This document shows positions 1 to 11,000 of a stretch of DNA of 64,000 nt, in pieces. The DNA is from Avena insularis (taxonomy: Eukaryota; Streptophyta; Magnoliopsida; Poales; Poaceae), in NCBI GenBank assembly GCA_023614405.1, contig CM042690.1, positions 668,554,802-668,618,801 of the forward strand, in the 5' to 3' direction. How positions within the stretch are numbered: the first letter of the stretch is position 1; the number at the start of each line of letters is the position of its first letter. Position numbers and translations under genes: made by a program. The notes under the pieces were generated by a model. It was not told where the DNA came from, searched no databases, and saw only the letters and a program-made list of their open reading frames with translations.

Positions 1-160
1 TCAAGGTCCTGAACTTCCAGAAGCGTTAGTGTGCATTCTTTCTTGTTGCTAGGAAGCAATCTAGTGTGTGCATGTGTATATTACAAATAGTAGGATGCAG
101 AGGCTTGACAGGTCCTAACTGTTATTTAGGACTGTCGAAAAAGTTTGAGAAAGTAAATAG
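1..160. repeat. copy of a low-copy repeat also present at 44654-44810
   Basis: This stretch matches 44654-44810 nearly base for base (both run from tcaaggtc to aaaatag), with a handful of substitutions. The match stops exactly where the truncated Tekay LTR begins at 161, so 161 is a breakpoint. No coding potential is seen. The repeat may extend left of the window. Confidence 0.75.
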
Positions 161-2427
161 GTAGCCTCAGCTCAAACCTTTCTCGCGAGGGAACTAATAC
201 TAATGCATATAAACTTCCGGCTAAGCCTTACCCAATTCAGGTATTGTGGTTGTACGGTAAATTTGGAATGGTACCGCATCCGAATCCAACCATCAGTTTT
301 ATAAAAGGGCTAAGGCTCATGCCTCAACATTTTCATCATCATAAACCATTTGTGTTTCTCAACACATGTCAAAACATCTCAATAGAATGACTCATCATTC
401 CAAGGTTTTCTTAATTCATTTTCACCAAGTGTTCCCATCTAAAGTGACTCAAGTTTTTATCTACTCTAAACTACTAAGTTAAGAGTGTTCACTAAGGTGG
501 GAAGGTGGGATCAATCTCATGCCATAGGATGACATCTAAAGTTATCTAAAATAGGTCAAATTTTATACTCTTTATGCTACCTTCAAAACAAGTGAGGGAC
601 TTTGTGTAAAGTAAAGGAAGTAAAGCTTGAAATTAATACTTGGGGTAAAGAATAGTCAAAGTAGTTTAACCAAAGCATGCCTAGAGCATCTTTGCTAAAC
701 CATCCAGTTTAATCCTAGCTTGCTAATAGTAGCTTGCAAGGGTTAGCTTGCATTGTTAATGGTGGCTTGCCTTGGTTGGTGCAGTGGTTGAAGTTTTCTT
801 CTTCTTCTTCTTCTTCTTGGTTGAAGTTAATGGGGCATTGGATTAGAACTAAGATCTACGGCTGGGGATCATCGTCGACGACGAACTGGTCGCCGGCGAG
901 CTCTAACCCTAGCGGCTCCGTGGGGGTGCATAGGGGGCGTACCAGGGCTCCAGCGACGACAGTGAGGCGGGCAAACGGACTGGTGGTCGACGGCGAGTTC
1001 AGGGACGGTCGAGGCAGCTCCGGGGGTGGTCGCAATCAGTGGCACCCTTCTCCTCTAGAGGCGGCCTGCTCCGGTGCAATTCCGGCAAACTGTTGCTCGC
1101 CTTGCTCCGGCTAGAGGTGTGGGACGGTTAGTGAGGTGAGGGGAGGTGAGTGGTGTGCTGCAAATGGCTGGGGGTGCCCTCCTTTTATAGGCTCGACGAC
1201 GGGACATCGCGGCATGGCCAGGCAACGGTGCCGACATGGCTACGGGCTGCTAGTGGCATGGCTGCGAATAGCGATCGACACACGGTCTCCTGGCGGTGCT
1301 CTAGGACTTTAATGCGGGCTTAGGGGCGGTGGTATGCGGTCGGGCGGAGCTGGCGCTCTGAGCGGCAGAGGCGGCGGTGTCCACGGCGAGCGGTGGCTGT
1401 GAGGCGTTGGGCGGCGAACGGGCATGTCCGGTGTGCTCCCTGGGTCGTGGCGAAGCGGTGGTCACGGGCTGCGGTCGAGCGGCGGCTTGTGCACGTGTGT
1501 CAGGCACGACGCTCTGGGCGTGGCAGTTTGGCGGTGGTCCATGGTCTGGCCTAGCTCGGGGAGTGGACAGTGGGCGGCGGTGAGGTGCTAGCTAGTTGCT
1601 AGACATGGCGAGAGAGGAGGAGGTGGTCTGCTGTGGCGGTGACCAAGTTGGCCGGCGAGGTGGGGCTCGGCATGGCATGGCAAGGCCACTAGTGGGTAGG
1701 GGAGTGGGTTTAAATGGCTTTGTTGGATCATCTAGGGACAATGGGAGCAAATGGGGGTCAAATAGGAGACAAGTTTGGCCAGAACACTATTTAAAATAGT
1801 GAATTTGGTTTTGTTTGAAATCTGTCCACAAGGTGTTTGATGAAATGGTCGCATGAACTTTACTTTTGAATTTTGAAAAGATTTTTGGTGGGTGTGCTAG
1901 TACTAAGCTTGAGACTCTGTGGGTGCTTGGGTTTTGAAAATTGAGCTTGTTTGAGTGGTTTTTGAAATAGTGGGATCTTCCCATATGATATAGATTCAAT
2001 TTTCAAATGCCAATTAAATATAGTGTTTGAAAGTTTTTGGCAGATCACAAAGTGGGCCTTGGTACCTCATTATGTGTACTAGCAAGGGGTGCAAAGATCC
2101 ATAATTGTTTCTGTTAGGTTTTGAGTACTAGGAATAGCCCAAGTAGGCATGATAGTTAATTTGGCAAAAATGACCATTCACTTCATTTATTCATTTTGAT
2201 TTGTTTTTCTTTGGGATTTGTTTGGGGATGATCTAGATGATGTTTATTTCACCTAAGAATCATTTTACATTCAATGGATCACTTAATCATGGCAATTCAA
2301 ACAACTCCTATTTTAAATGCACACACATATGAATGCTTTCATATTTTGAAATGGAAAAGTTTTTGTTAACCCTAATTTTGATGATTTGGATCTTGATAAC
2401 CTTGGATTAAAGTTTTGGGATGTTACA
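161..2427 (-). repeat. truncated 3' LTR of the Tekay-type element
   Basis: Matches the complete LTR at 8878-11998. It lacks the first ~840 bp (8034-8877 equivalent) and a second block of ~830 bp equivalent to about 9537-10371. At that second junction (820-835) a CTT microsatellite is followed by a short filler that repeats tggttgaagtt from just upstream. Confidence 0.88.
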
Positions 2428-2442
2428 AACCTTCCCCCATTA
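2428..2442 (-). other. polypurine tract of the Tekay-type element
   Basis: On the minus strand aatgggggaaggtt lies directly against the LTR start TGTAACATCC. This is the expected place for the plus-strand DNA primer of an LTR retrotransposon. Confidence 0.75.
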
Positions 2443-2475
2443 AAAAAAATCTTGTCCCGAGATTTACAAAGAAAA

Positions 2476-3050
2476 CTAGGAACTAAAGAGATCTGGGAAC
2501 TCTGTCCTAATGTAATCTTCTCGCTCCCAAGTGGCTTCCTCCTCGGTATGATTGCTCCATTGAATCTTGAGAAATTTGATACTTCTGGTCCTGGTGGTTC
2601 TGTAAGCTTCTTCTAAGATACGGATGGGCACTTCACGATATGTCAGGTCATTGTTGATCTCCACAGCTCTGTGATCGATGTTCTTGAAAACTTTAGTCTT
2701 CTCTGGCACTTCCGCATTTATGGCAACGAGATATGGAACACATTATGGATGGCTGACATCTCTTCAGGTAGTTCCAGTTGATACGATACTTCTCCTCGAC
2801 GGTTTAGAATCTTGAAGGGCCCGATATATCTGGGGGCTAACTTTCCTTTTAGACTAAAGCGTTGGGTTCCTTTCAATGGTGAAACCTTGAGATATAGAAA
2901 ATCTCCGACATTGAAAGTCAGGCCTCTCCTTCTCTTATCAGCATAACTCTTTTGTCTGGATTGGGCGGTCTTGAGGTGCTCATGGACTTTGTGAACCTTC
3001 TCTTCGGCTTCTCGGAGAATGTCGGGTCCAAAGATCTGACTCTCTCCCAC
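2476..3050 (-). pseudogene. integrase C-terminal part and chromodomain (Tekay-type pol end)
   Basis: Two minus-strand frames belong together. 3050-2718 is the integrase C-terminal region, with the GPDILREAEEKV and KLAPRYIGPFKI segments and a final HNVFHIS motif. 2709-2476 holds a chromodomain ending in KIQWSNHTEEEATWE and FPDLF, typical of Tekay chromoviruses, where it directs integration to heterochromatin. The frames are separated by a stop after the HNVFHIS segment and a frame change, and another in-frame TAG separates this part from the integrase core at 3051-3056. So the polyprotein is broken at least twice here. Family assignment is firm; function is lost in this copy. Confidence 0.85.
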
Positions 3051-3056
3051 TTGTGA

Positions 3057-4286
3057 CTAGTTCAAAGGGGTACGACACTTTCTTCCATATAGGAATTCCA
3101 ATGGTGCCATCTGCAAACTAGCTTGATAATTGTTGTTATACGAGAACTCTGCAAAAGGCAGGCAGTCTTCCCATTTTGATCTGTATGCCAACACACAAGC
3201 TCTTAACATATCCTCTAGGATCTGGTTGACTCTCTCAGTCTGTCCATCAGTTTGCGGATGATACGCGGTGCTGAAATTCAACTTGGTTCCTAATCCTTCC
3301 TGAACTTTCTGCCAAAATCTCGAGGTAAACTGGGTTCCTCGATCTGATATTATGGTCTTGGGGGTTCCATGCAGACTAACAATCCTAGCAATGTACATCT
3401 CTGCTAGCTTCGCACTCTGGTAGGTAGTCTTGACAGGTATAAAGTGGGCTACCTTGGACAGTCTATCAACTATGACCCAGATTGAGTCATTTCCCCTACT
3501 ACAAGTAGGCAAACCGGTGATAAAGTCCATTCCGACGGAATCCCATTTCCATTCTGGAATCTGCAATGGTTGCAATAGTCCTGCAGGTCTCTGATGCTCT
3601 GCTTTGACTCTTTGACAGATGTCACATTTGGCGATGTAGCTTCCGATTTCTCCCTTCATCTCGTGCCACCAAAATTGCTCTTTCAAATCTTGATACATCT
3701 TCGTTCCTCCGGGGTGGATAGAATAAAGAGTATCATGAGCTTCCTTCATGATAACTTGCTTCAGCTCTGAATCTGCTGGCACACAGATACATCCTTTGTA
3801 CCAAAGAACTCCTTCGTCTTCAGTGAATCCAGGTACCTTTCCTGTACCAATACAACGTTTGATTCTGTTGATACTTTCATTCCCCTTCTGGGCTTCCTTG
3901 ATTTGGCTAATCAACATGGGTTGAAGTTCAATGCTAGCTAAGAATCCTTTGCTAACTAATTCAGTTCTGAATTGCTCCAACTCTTCATACAAACTTGGTT
4001 GCTTCTCCTTGATCATGGTGTTTAGCCTACACGGCAATCTGCTAAGAGCATCCGCTACCACATTGGCTTTACCGGGGTGATAGTGAATGTCAAGGTCATA
4101 ATCCTTGATTAACTCTATCCATCTCCTTTGCCTCATATTCAGCTCCTTCTGAGTGAAAATATACTTCAAGATTTTGTGATCTAAGTAAATCTCACAGCGA
4201 TTACCCATCAGATAATGACGCCATGTCTTCAATGCTAGCACTACGGCTGCTAATTCAAGATCATGGGTCGGATAGTTCTGCTCATG
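3057..4286 (-). pseudogene. RNase H end and integrase core (Tekay-type pol)
   Basis: The frame begins inside RNase H, with [13 protein letters not shown] and then [15 protein letters not shown], the usual end of the Gypsy RNase H. It continues into integrase: a zinc-binding region with CDICQRVK, then [40 protein letters not shown] and [13 protein letters not shown], which hold the catalytic D, D and E. The integrase core is uninterrupted. The frame is preceded by an in-frame TAG at about 4287-4289 separating it from RT, and ends at an in-frame TAG at a conserved Trp position after GRKCRTPLN. The protein acts in nuclear insertion of the cDNA in intact relatives. Confidence 0.9.
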
Positions 4287-5423
4287 CTACTTCAGTTGTC
4301 GAGACAGATACGCGATGACTTTGCCTTCTTGCATCAATACACATCCTAGACCAATCTTGGATGAATCACAATATACATCAAACAGCTTCTTGATATCTGG
4401 CATGATCAATATTGGGGCTGATATCAATCTCTTCTTCAGCTCCTGGAAACTGGCTTCACACTTGTCAGTCCATTCAAACTTCTTGTCCTTCTTCAACAAT
4501 TGGGTCATGGGTCTGGCGATGCACGAGAATCCTTCCACGAACTTGCGGTAGTATCCCGCTAATCCGAGAAATGCACGGACTTGGGTTTGAGTGGTTGGGG
4601 CTTCCCATGCTTCAACATCTTTGATCTTGGTGGGATCAACAGAGACTCCTCCGGCAGACACAATATGTCCTAGGAATCCTACTTCTTTCAGCCAAAACTC
4701 ACACTTTCTGAACTTGGCATATAACTGATGCTCTCTAAGGGTTTCTAGGATGATTCTCAGATGTTGCTCATGCTCTTCTTCTGACTTGGAGTAGATAAGG
4801 ATGTCATCGATAAACACAACTACAAACTTATCTAGGAAATTCATAAAGATCTTATTCATGAGGTTCATGAAATAAGCAGGGGCATTGGTTAATCCAAAAT
4901 ACATAACCATATACTCGTATAAACCATAGCACGTAGTAAAGGCGGTCTTCGGAATATCCGTTGCACGAATCTTAAGTTGGTGATAACTAGTCCTAAGATC
5001 AATCTTTGAGAATACCTGGGCTCCAGTCAACTGATCAAATAGATCCTCTATCTTTGGCAAAGGGTACTTGTTCTTAATGGTGACATCATTCAACTTTCTG
5101 TAATCTGTGCACAAATGATTGCCTCCATATTTCTTGTCGACGAATAACACTGGTGATCTCCATGGCAAAGCGCTTGGTTGAATCAAGCCTTTTTCCAACA
5201 TAGCATCCAACTGCTTCTTCAGTTCCACTAACTCTGAGGGGTTCATGCTATAGGGTCTCTGGGCTATGGGTCCGGTTCCGGGGATTAGTTCGATAATGAA
5301 CTCAATATCCCTATCCGGGGGCATACCTGGCAATTCATCTGGGAATACGTCGGGGTATTCACATGTACAATTAGGTTGGCGTAAAAATCTATCCCATGTA
5401 TTCTGATAGGTACAGCTTTGCAA
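4287..5423 (-). pseudogene. reverse transcriptase and start of RNase H (Tekay-type pol)
   Basis: The 378-codon frame opens in the protease-RT linker ([20 protein letters not shown]) and runs through all RT blocks. Visible motifs are [52 protein letters not shown] and the catalytic [14 protein letters not shown]. The RNase H start is seen as [16 protein letters not shown]. It stops at an in-frame TAG right after SRQLK; the same frame continues beyond the stop with [12 protein letters not shown]. Relative to intact elements, the region between the protease end and the linker is missing, so the deletion joins protease to this frame out of register. Confidence 0.9.
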
Positions 5424-6112
5424 TTTTTTCTAGCTTTTGTGGTTGATCCGGGGATTTGAACTATCATGACATGCTTCAAGTTGGTTGGGTAAATCTTACT
5501 AGTGCATGCAAATTCTTCGGTGACAAATGAATGCGATGCTCCAGAATCAAACAATACTCTTGCTAAAACTGAGTTGACATAAAACATACCCAACACTACA
5601 TCTGGCGCTTCTTGGGATTCTTCTGCGTTCATGTGGAAGAGACGACCGTTGTGGTTATGAGGGTTCCCTAGGGCAAACCTTCTCCGTGGTTGAACACGAC
5701 GCTGCTGTTGAGCTGGGGCATTCACATTGGCAGTGGCGGCAGTCTTCTTGGGACACTCATTGGAGTAGTGACCCTTCACTCCACACTCGAAACAAGTGAT
5801 CTGGGACTTGTCCTTTGTCATGACACAACATTGCTGCCGCCTGGGTGCCGTGTTGTTGTTGTTGTTGTTGTTGTTCTTGGGAGGTGCACGGTGGAAATTG
5901 TTGGTGTTGCCGGAGTTGTGGCTGTTTCCTCCGGACTTCGCATTTCCTCCGCTACGGTTGGGGTAGATTGGGCGAGACATTGGGGGTCGGTTGTTCCTTG
6001 GTGCATATCCTGGTGAGGGGTTGGGACGGTACTTCTGGTGACTGCTGGATCCTGATTGCTGCATCATACGACGTTTGTGGTTATCGTTTGCCTGGTTAAT
6101 CTTCCCTTCCAT
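5285..6112 (-). pseudogene. gag C-terminal zinc knuckle and aspartic protease (Tekay-type)
   Basis: The frame encodes the basic, Asn-rich gag tail. An eight-Asn run comes from the GTT/AAC microsatellite near 5850-5873. One zinc knuckle follows (CFECGVKGHYSNEC, pattern CX2CX4HX4C), then the protease with the active-site motif VLFDSGASHSFV. After [11 protein letters not shown] the frame leaves the protease abruptly and reads the RT linker region out of frame to a stop. This shows a deletion of the protease C-terminal half at about 5370. The zinc knuckle binds element RNA and the protease would process the polyprotein in intact copies. Confidence 0.87.
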
Positions 6113-6129
6113 CTGAATGGCAGAGTCGA

Positions 6130-6790
6130 CTAGCTCTTCGAGATCCTAGAAACGGATGTTGACGAGAACAGTCTCATCTCATCATGCAGTCCGTTCAGGA
6201 ATCTCTCCTTCTTCTTCACCTCTGTGTTGATCTCGTCAGGTGCATATCTGGCCAGTGACAGGAATCTTTCATGGTACTCCACCACAGTCATTCTCCCTTG
6301 CTTCAACTCTCGGAACTCATCCCTCATTCGGGTGACTAGACCTTGCGGCACGTGGGTGCGGCTGAACTTGACTTTGAATGCTTCCCATGTCATAACTTGA
6401 CCATGGTTCATCGTGATACATCGCTCCACCACGCTCTTGCATCTCCCGCCAGATAGTGGGTGGCGAAGAGAACTTTCTCGTTGTCATCAACTCTGGCTAC
6501 CTCCAAGTTATTCTCCATCGTCTACAACCAGTCATCAGCATCTAGTGGGTTTTCTGACATGCTAAAGATTGGGGGATTTGTATTCTGGAAGTTTTTTTTA
6601 GCTTGGATCCTTGATGATCCTGATTTCTATGCCCTTGGTTGTTGAGAGCCATCTAGGCGATCTGCTGCAATGTTGCTAAGTTGGCTTATCATTCTGCCCT
6701 GCTTGCTTCTCTGTCTGCGATGAGATTCTGCAAGATCTGCAACATTGGGTCTTGCGACGAGCTGCTCCCTCCTTGGTTTCCACGAGTCAT
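6130..6790 (-). pseudogene. gag N-terminal and capsid region (Tekay-type), frameshifted
   Basis: A good gag start is the minus-strand ATG at 6790-6788, giving MTRGNQGGSSSSQDPML and then ILQNLIADREASRAE before a TGA near 6694. The capsid part reappears in another frame at 6432-6130 with WEAFKVKFSRTHVP, LKQGRMTVVEYHERFLSLARYAPDE and KKERFLNGLHDEMR. These segments are typical of the retrotransposon gag (UBN2/Retrotrans_gag) fold. At least two frame changes separate start from capsid, so this gag is dead. Confidence 0.8.
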
Positions 6791-7034
6791 CTGAAGATTG
6801 AGGTAGATAAAGGGGTAAGAGGGAAATTCTAAGGTTTATGGTTTTGATTTCAATTCTAAAACTTTGAGTTAGACTCATGTTTTCCAACTAACTCCATTTC
6901 ATTCATGCAAACAAACACACGATACAACACACACCACAACAATCAAAAGAAAACAGATGGTTTGAAGAACCATTCTGTAAGCTATGATACAGTGGGACCG
7001 ATACATCTCATGCTACGATAGTGCTCTAGTGCAT

Positions 7035-7805
7035 TTACTCATCGTCGATGAAGTCAGAGTCCTCATCGTTAGTGTAGAAGTCCACAGCATCCTCCTCCAG
7101 ATAGTCATCATCATTGCTGAGGTAAGAATCCATGTCTCCCTGGATGTCTTCACCCTCCTCTTCTTCTTCCTTTGCAGCAAGCTGAGCTTCTTGCTCCTTG
7201 ACTGTCTTCTCGAGGTCGGCCACCTTCTTGCGAAGACGGCCGATGGTGCGATCCTTCTTGGCACGCTGGCGGCGAAGAGACTGGCGATCTTGGACGAGCG
7301 GTGCGGAAGTATGGGCCTTCTGGTCGGCAATGGCACGGTTCTGGTTGGCTAACTCCATGGCATTGTCCAGTTCCTGCTGTCTGTTGTGCAGTAAGAAGTC
7401 AAGATTCTCCACTTGACGCCTCAACTCTGGGTGACCTGGCATCTCCATCGGCATTCCCATGAAGTCACGTCTTGCATAGTGAGCAAAACGGGTTCCCTGG
7501 AGTTGGTTGACACTGAGGGCACATAGACGTGCGAGAGCTTCATGCATTGCCCTAGCTAATCCATCTAGCCAGTTGTTCTCTCTCACGGAGAACTGAATTC
7601 TCCCAAATTTTGGTGCTTCGATGCTTCCTCTAAGATCAGCGGTGACTAGCCACTGTAAGTCTCCTCCTAGGGGTCCTGGAAGTTGAGCTCCAAGAGACTC
7701 CGGATGTGGGCGTCCCAATAACTCCGACAGTGAATCTAGATCCCTCTCGAAGATCAGCTGACCTCCGTTTCCCAACTGGTAGAACTTGCTGAACTGAGTC
7801 TCCAT
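7035..7805 (-). CDS. extra ORF upstream of gag in the Tekay-type element, coiled-coil protein
   Basis: An uninterrupted 256-codon ORF from ATG (7805-7803) lies between the primer site and gag, on the element's coding strand. The N-terminal ~120 residues are mixed and look folded (METQFSKFYQLGNGGQL; FGRIQFSVRENNWLDGLA). Residues ~125-215 are a charged coiled coil with heptad-like Leu (RTIGRLRKKVADLEKTVKEQ). The last ~45 residues are very acidic (EEEEEGED, YLSNDDDYLEEDAVDFY). I do not recognise a named domain. It is clean of stops although gag and pol around it are broken. It may be an accessory or gag-like protein; its function is unknown. Confidence 0.6.
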   Translation of the reverse strand: METQFSKFYQLGNGGQLIFERDLDSLSELLGRPHPESLGAQLPGPLGGDLQWLVTADLRGSIEAPKFGRIQFSVRENNWLDGLARAMHEALARLCALSVNQLQGTRFAHYARRDFMGMPMEMPGHPELRRQVENLDFLLHNRQQELDNAMELANQNRAIADQKAHTSAPLVQDRQSLRRQRAKKDRTIGRLRKKVADLEKTVKEQEAQLAAKEEEEEGEDIQGDMDSYLSNDDDYLEEDAVDFYTNDEDSDFIDDE

Positions 7806-8017
7806 CTACAAGAATTAAGGATGAGGAAATTAGTGAAGTGATCAAGTGTGTCCAATTTTAAGTAGTAATGTAAGAATTTTGAGGACATGAATTTTTGAGA
7901 AAGAAAGAATTCCCAAGGATAAGAGAGGAAATAGTTTTTCATAAATACTCACTTTGGTTTGGAAATTAAGTTTTTGTTCGGACGTCCATTCTAACTAGGG
8001 TCTCCTATGGTCAGGAT

Positions 8018-8030
8018 GGCTCTGATACCA
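8018..8030 (-). other. primer binding site, tRNA-iMet type (Tekay-type element)
   Basis: The minus strand reads TGGTATCAGAGCC three bases after the 5' LTR end. It is complementary to the 3' end of plant initiator tRNA-Met, the usual primer for this lineage. Confidence 0.9.
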
Positions 8031-8033
8031 ACT

Positions 8034-11000
8034 TGTCAACACCCGGATTTTTAATCCTAGATGCCCGTTATGCCATACCTCGCAATCCCAGGATTACCAT
8101 TTTTGCGAGACATAACGGATTGGATATCACAGTACATCATCCATTATAAACCATACATAAGGTCTTACACAAATAAGGATCTCATGATCCAGTCTTAATA
8201 CAACAAGCAGTGGAAATAAAAGATAAGCGTAGTGGTGGGGTCCATCTTCAGGGGCACAAGCAATGCTGACGAAGGCAGATAGTCCTAGTTATCATAGCCG
8301 TCCTGCTGGCCATCATCTTGGTAGTCTCCTTCATAGTCTGACCATGAGAATAGCTAGGGACAAAAGCCATGAGTACTCTTTAAGTACTCGCAAACTACCA
8401 CTAACAAGTAGTATAGTTCTAAGTTAAAGTGCTAACTCTATGTTTAACTATAAGGTTAAGTTTGAAACCTAAGCCGAGTTCTGAAGCAAAGAAAGATAAA
8501 GTAAAGTTCTAGAATCACTTAAGGTGGGAATCTAGTGTCATAAACACAACCCTGTTGTGGTTAAGTCAAGATTCATCATTCCTTTCATAAGTTATTTTGA
8601 AAACATCTGACAACGAAACAATATGGCCATTCCAACTATCCATAACCGCGGACGCAGCTATTCGAATAGTTTGACACTCTGCAGAGGTGGTACACTTTCA
8701 CCACAAGATTCGATACATCTGTCAAGGATAACCCTGAATCATCATACTTAGTATGCAGATAATCAAACATAACCTTTCCTTTACACACCCTAGTATAAGC
8801 ACCTCTCCTATGAGTATGGCCTCCCAACCATGACCATCTGTCATCTTGGGCACTGCATAGGTGGACAACATTGAGAGGTAGCCTCAGCTCAAACCTCTCC
8901 CACGAGGGAACTAATACTAATGCATATAAACTTCCGGCTAAGCCTTACCCAATTCAGGTATTGTGGTTGTACGGTAAATTTGGAATGGTACCGCATCCGA
9001 ATCCAACCATCAGTTTTATAAAAGGGCTAAGGCTCATGCCTTAACATTTTCATCATCATAAACCATTTGTGTTTCTCAACACATGTCAAAACATCTCAAC
9101 AGAATGACTCATCATTCCAAGGTTTTCATAATTCATTTTCACCAAGTGTTCCCATCTAAAGTGACTCAAGTTTTTATCTACTCTAAACTACTAAGTTAAG
9201 AGTGTTCACTAAGGTGGGAAGGTGGGATCAATCTCATGCCATAGGATGACATCTAAAGTTATCTAAAATAGGTCAAGTTTTATACTCTTTATGCTACCTT
9301 CAAAACAAGTGAGGGACTTTGTGTAAAGTAAAGGAAGTAAAGCTTGAAATTAATACTTGGGGTAAAGAATAGTCAAAGTAGTTTAACCAAAGCATGCCTA
9401 GAGCATCTTTGCTAAACCATCCAGTTTAATCCTAGCTTGCTAATAGTAGCTTGCAAGGGTTAGCTTGCATTGTTAATGGTGGCTTGCCTTGGTTGGTGCA
9501 GTGGTTGAAGTTTTCTTCTTCTTCTTCTTCTTGGTAGAACTCCTCCTCCTCGAAAGCTTGGTCGGTACTATCGTCTATAAATACATACGGAGTACACAAT
9601 CACCAAACAATACTTAACAGTCTAGTTAGCACTCTAAGGCACACATTTGATGATATATTATCATCACAAGCATCACAAGTTTTATTAAATAGTTTCATTC
9701 CTTTTATTTTAGAAAAGTAATTTCTACTCATTAAAAAATTAACTAAGATTTAATATTCACCACTTCAAAATATGGGATCATGGGGACACATGTCATCACC
9801 ACATATTCCAACATGTGGGAATGTGATTTAAGGGTTGGATCATAATTACTTTGGTTTAAGTTCATTATTTAATGATTTAAAGTGACTAGAAATGCCTATA
9901 TAGCATTATTTTGGTACTAGTACAAAGTCACTACATGTAAACCTTAATATTATTACATATTCAGATAGGTATGGTGAAATGTGATTTTTGAGAGTTGGAA
10001 TCAACTCAAAAGCTAACTTGGTTGATTTTATAAAAATGTTGCAAGGTGCAAATGCTTCTGTCTTGTTATTTTTACTAGGAGAGATATCTAATTCTAAATG
10101 AATTAAATCCAACGGGCTTGGGTAGATCTTTTCAGTAGATTTCTAACAAAATTGGAATCACTCTATTTGGATTTGTAAATCTCTCTGAATTGATTTTCAA
10201 ACTAAGGGACAGAACTAGGTTCAAACTAAAAAGAAAAATCCTAATTCAAACTGACTGGATCGCGCGGGAACGCTAACGGGCCGGCCCAGTGTCACTCCGC
10301 GGCGCGGGGCTCAGCTGACAGGGGGGTCCACCGGTCAGTGGCTCATAACGCGCGAAGCGGTACGGGGCGATGTGGGGCGTTGGATTAGAACTAAGATCTA
10401 CGGCTGGGGATCGTCGTCGACGACGAACTGGTCGCCGGCGAGCTCTAACCCTAGCTGCTTGGTGGGGGTGCATAGGGGGCGTACCAGGGCTCCAGCGACG
10501 ATGGCGAGGCGGGGAAACGGACTGGTGGTCGACGGCGAGCTCAGGGACGGTCGAGGCAGCTCCGAGGGTGGTCGCAATCAGCAGCGCCCTTCTCCTCCAG
10601 AGGCGGCCTGCTCCGGTGCAATTCCAGCGAACTGCTGCTCGCCTTGCTCCAGCTAGAGGTGTGGGACGATCAGTGAGGTGAGGGGAGGTGAGTGGTGTGA
10701 TGCAAATGGCTGGGGGTGCCCTCCTTTTATAGGCTCGATGACGGGACAACGCGGCATGGCCAGGCGACGGTGGCGACATGGCTACGGGCTGCTAGCGGCA
10801 TGGCTGCGAGCCGTGATCGACGTGCGGTCTCCTGGTGGTGCTCTAGGACTTTAATGCGGGCTTAGGGGCGGTGGTATCCGGTCGGGCGGAGCTGGCGCTC
10901 TAAGCGGCAGAGGCGGCGGTGTCCACGGCGAGCGGTGGCTGTGAGCCGTTGGGCGGCGAACGGGCATGTCCGGCGTGCTCCCTGGGTCGTGGCGAAGAGG

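Noticed and set aside
5845..6099. Cys-rich ORF on the plus strand
   Set aside because: The Cys run is the antisense reading of the Asn-coding microsatellite in gag.
8018..8030. Possible tRNA gene end (also 31363-31381, 38412-38423 and 57372-57389)
   Set aside because: Only the short 3'-end complement is present; no cloverleaf follows. These are primer binding sites next to LTRs.
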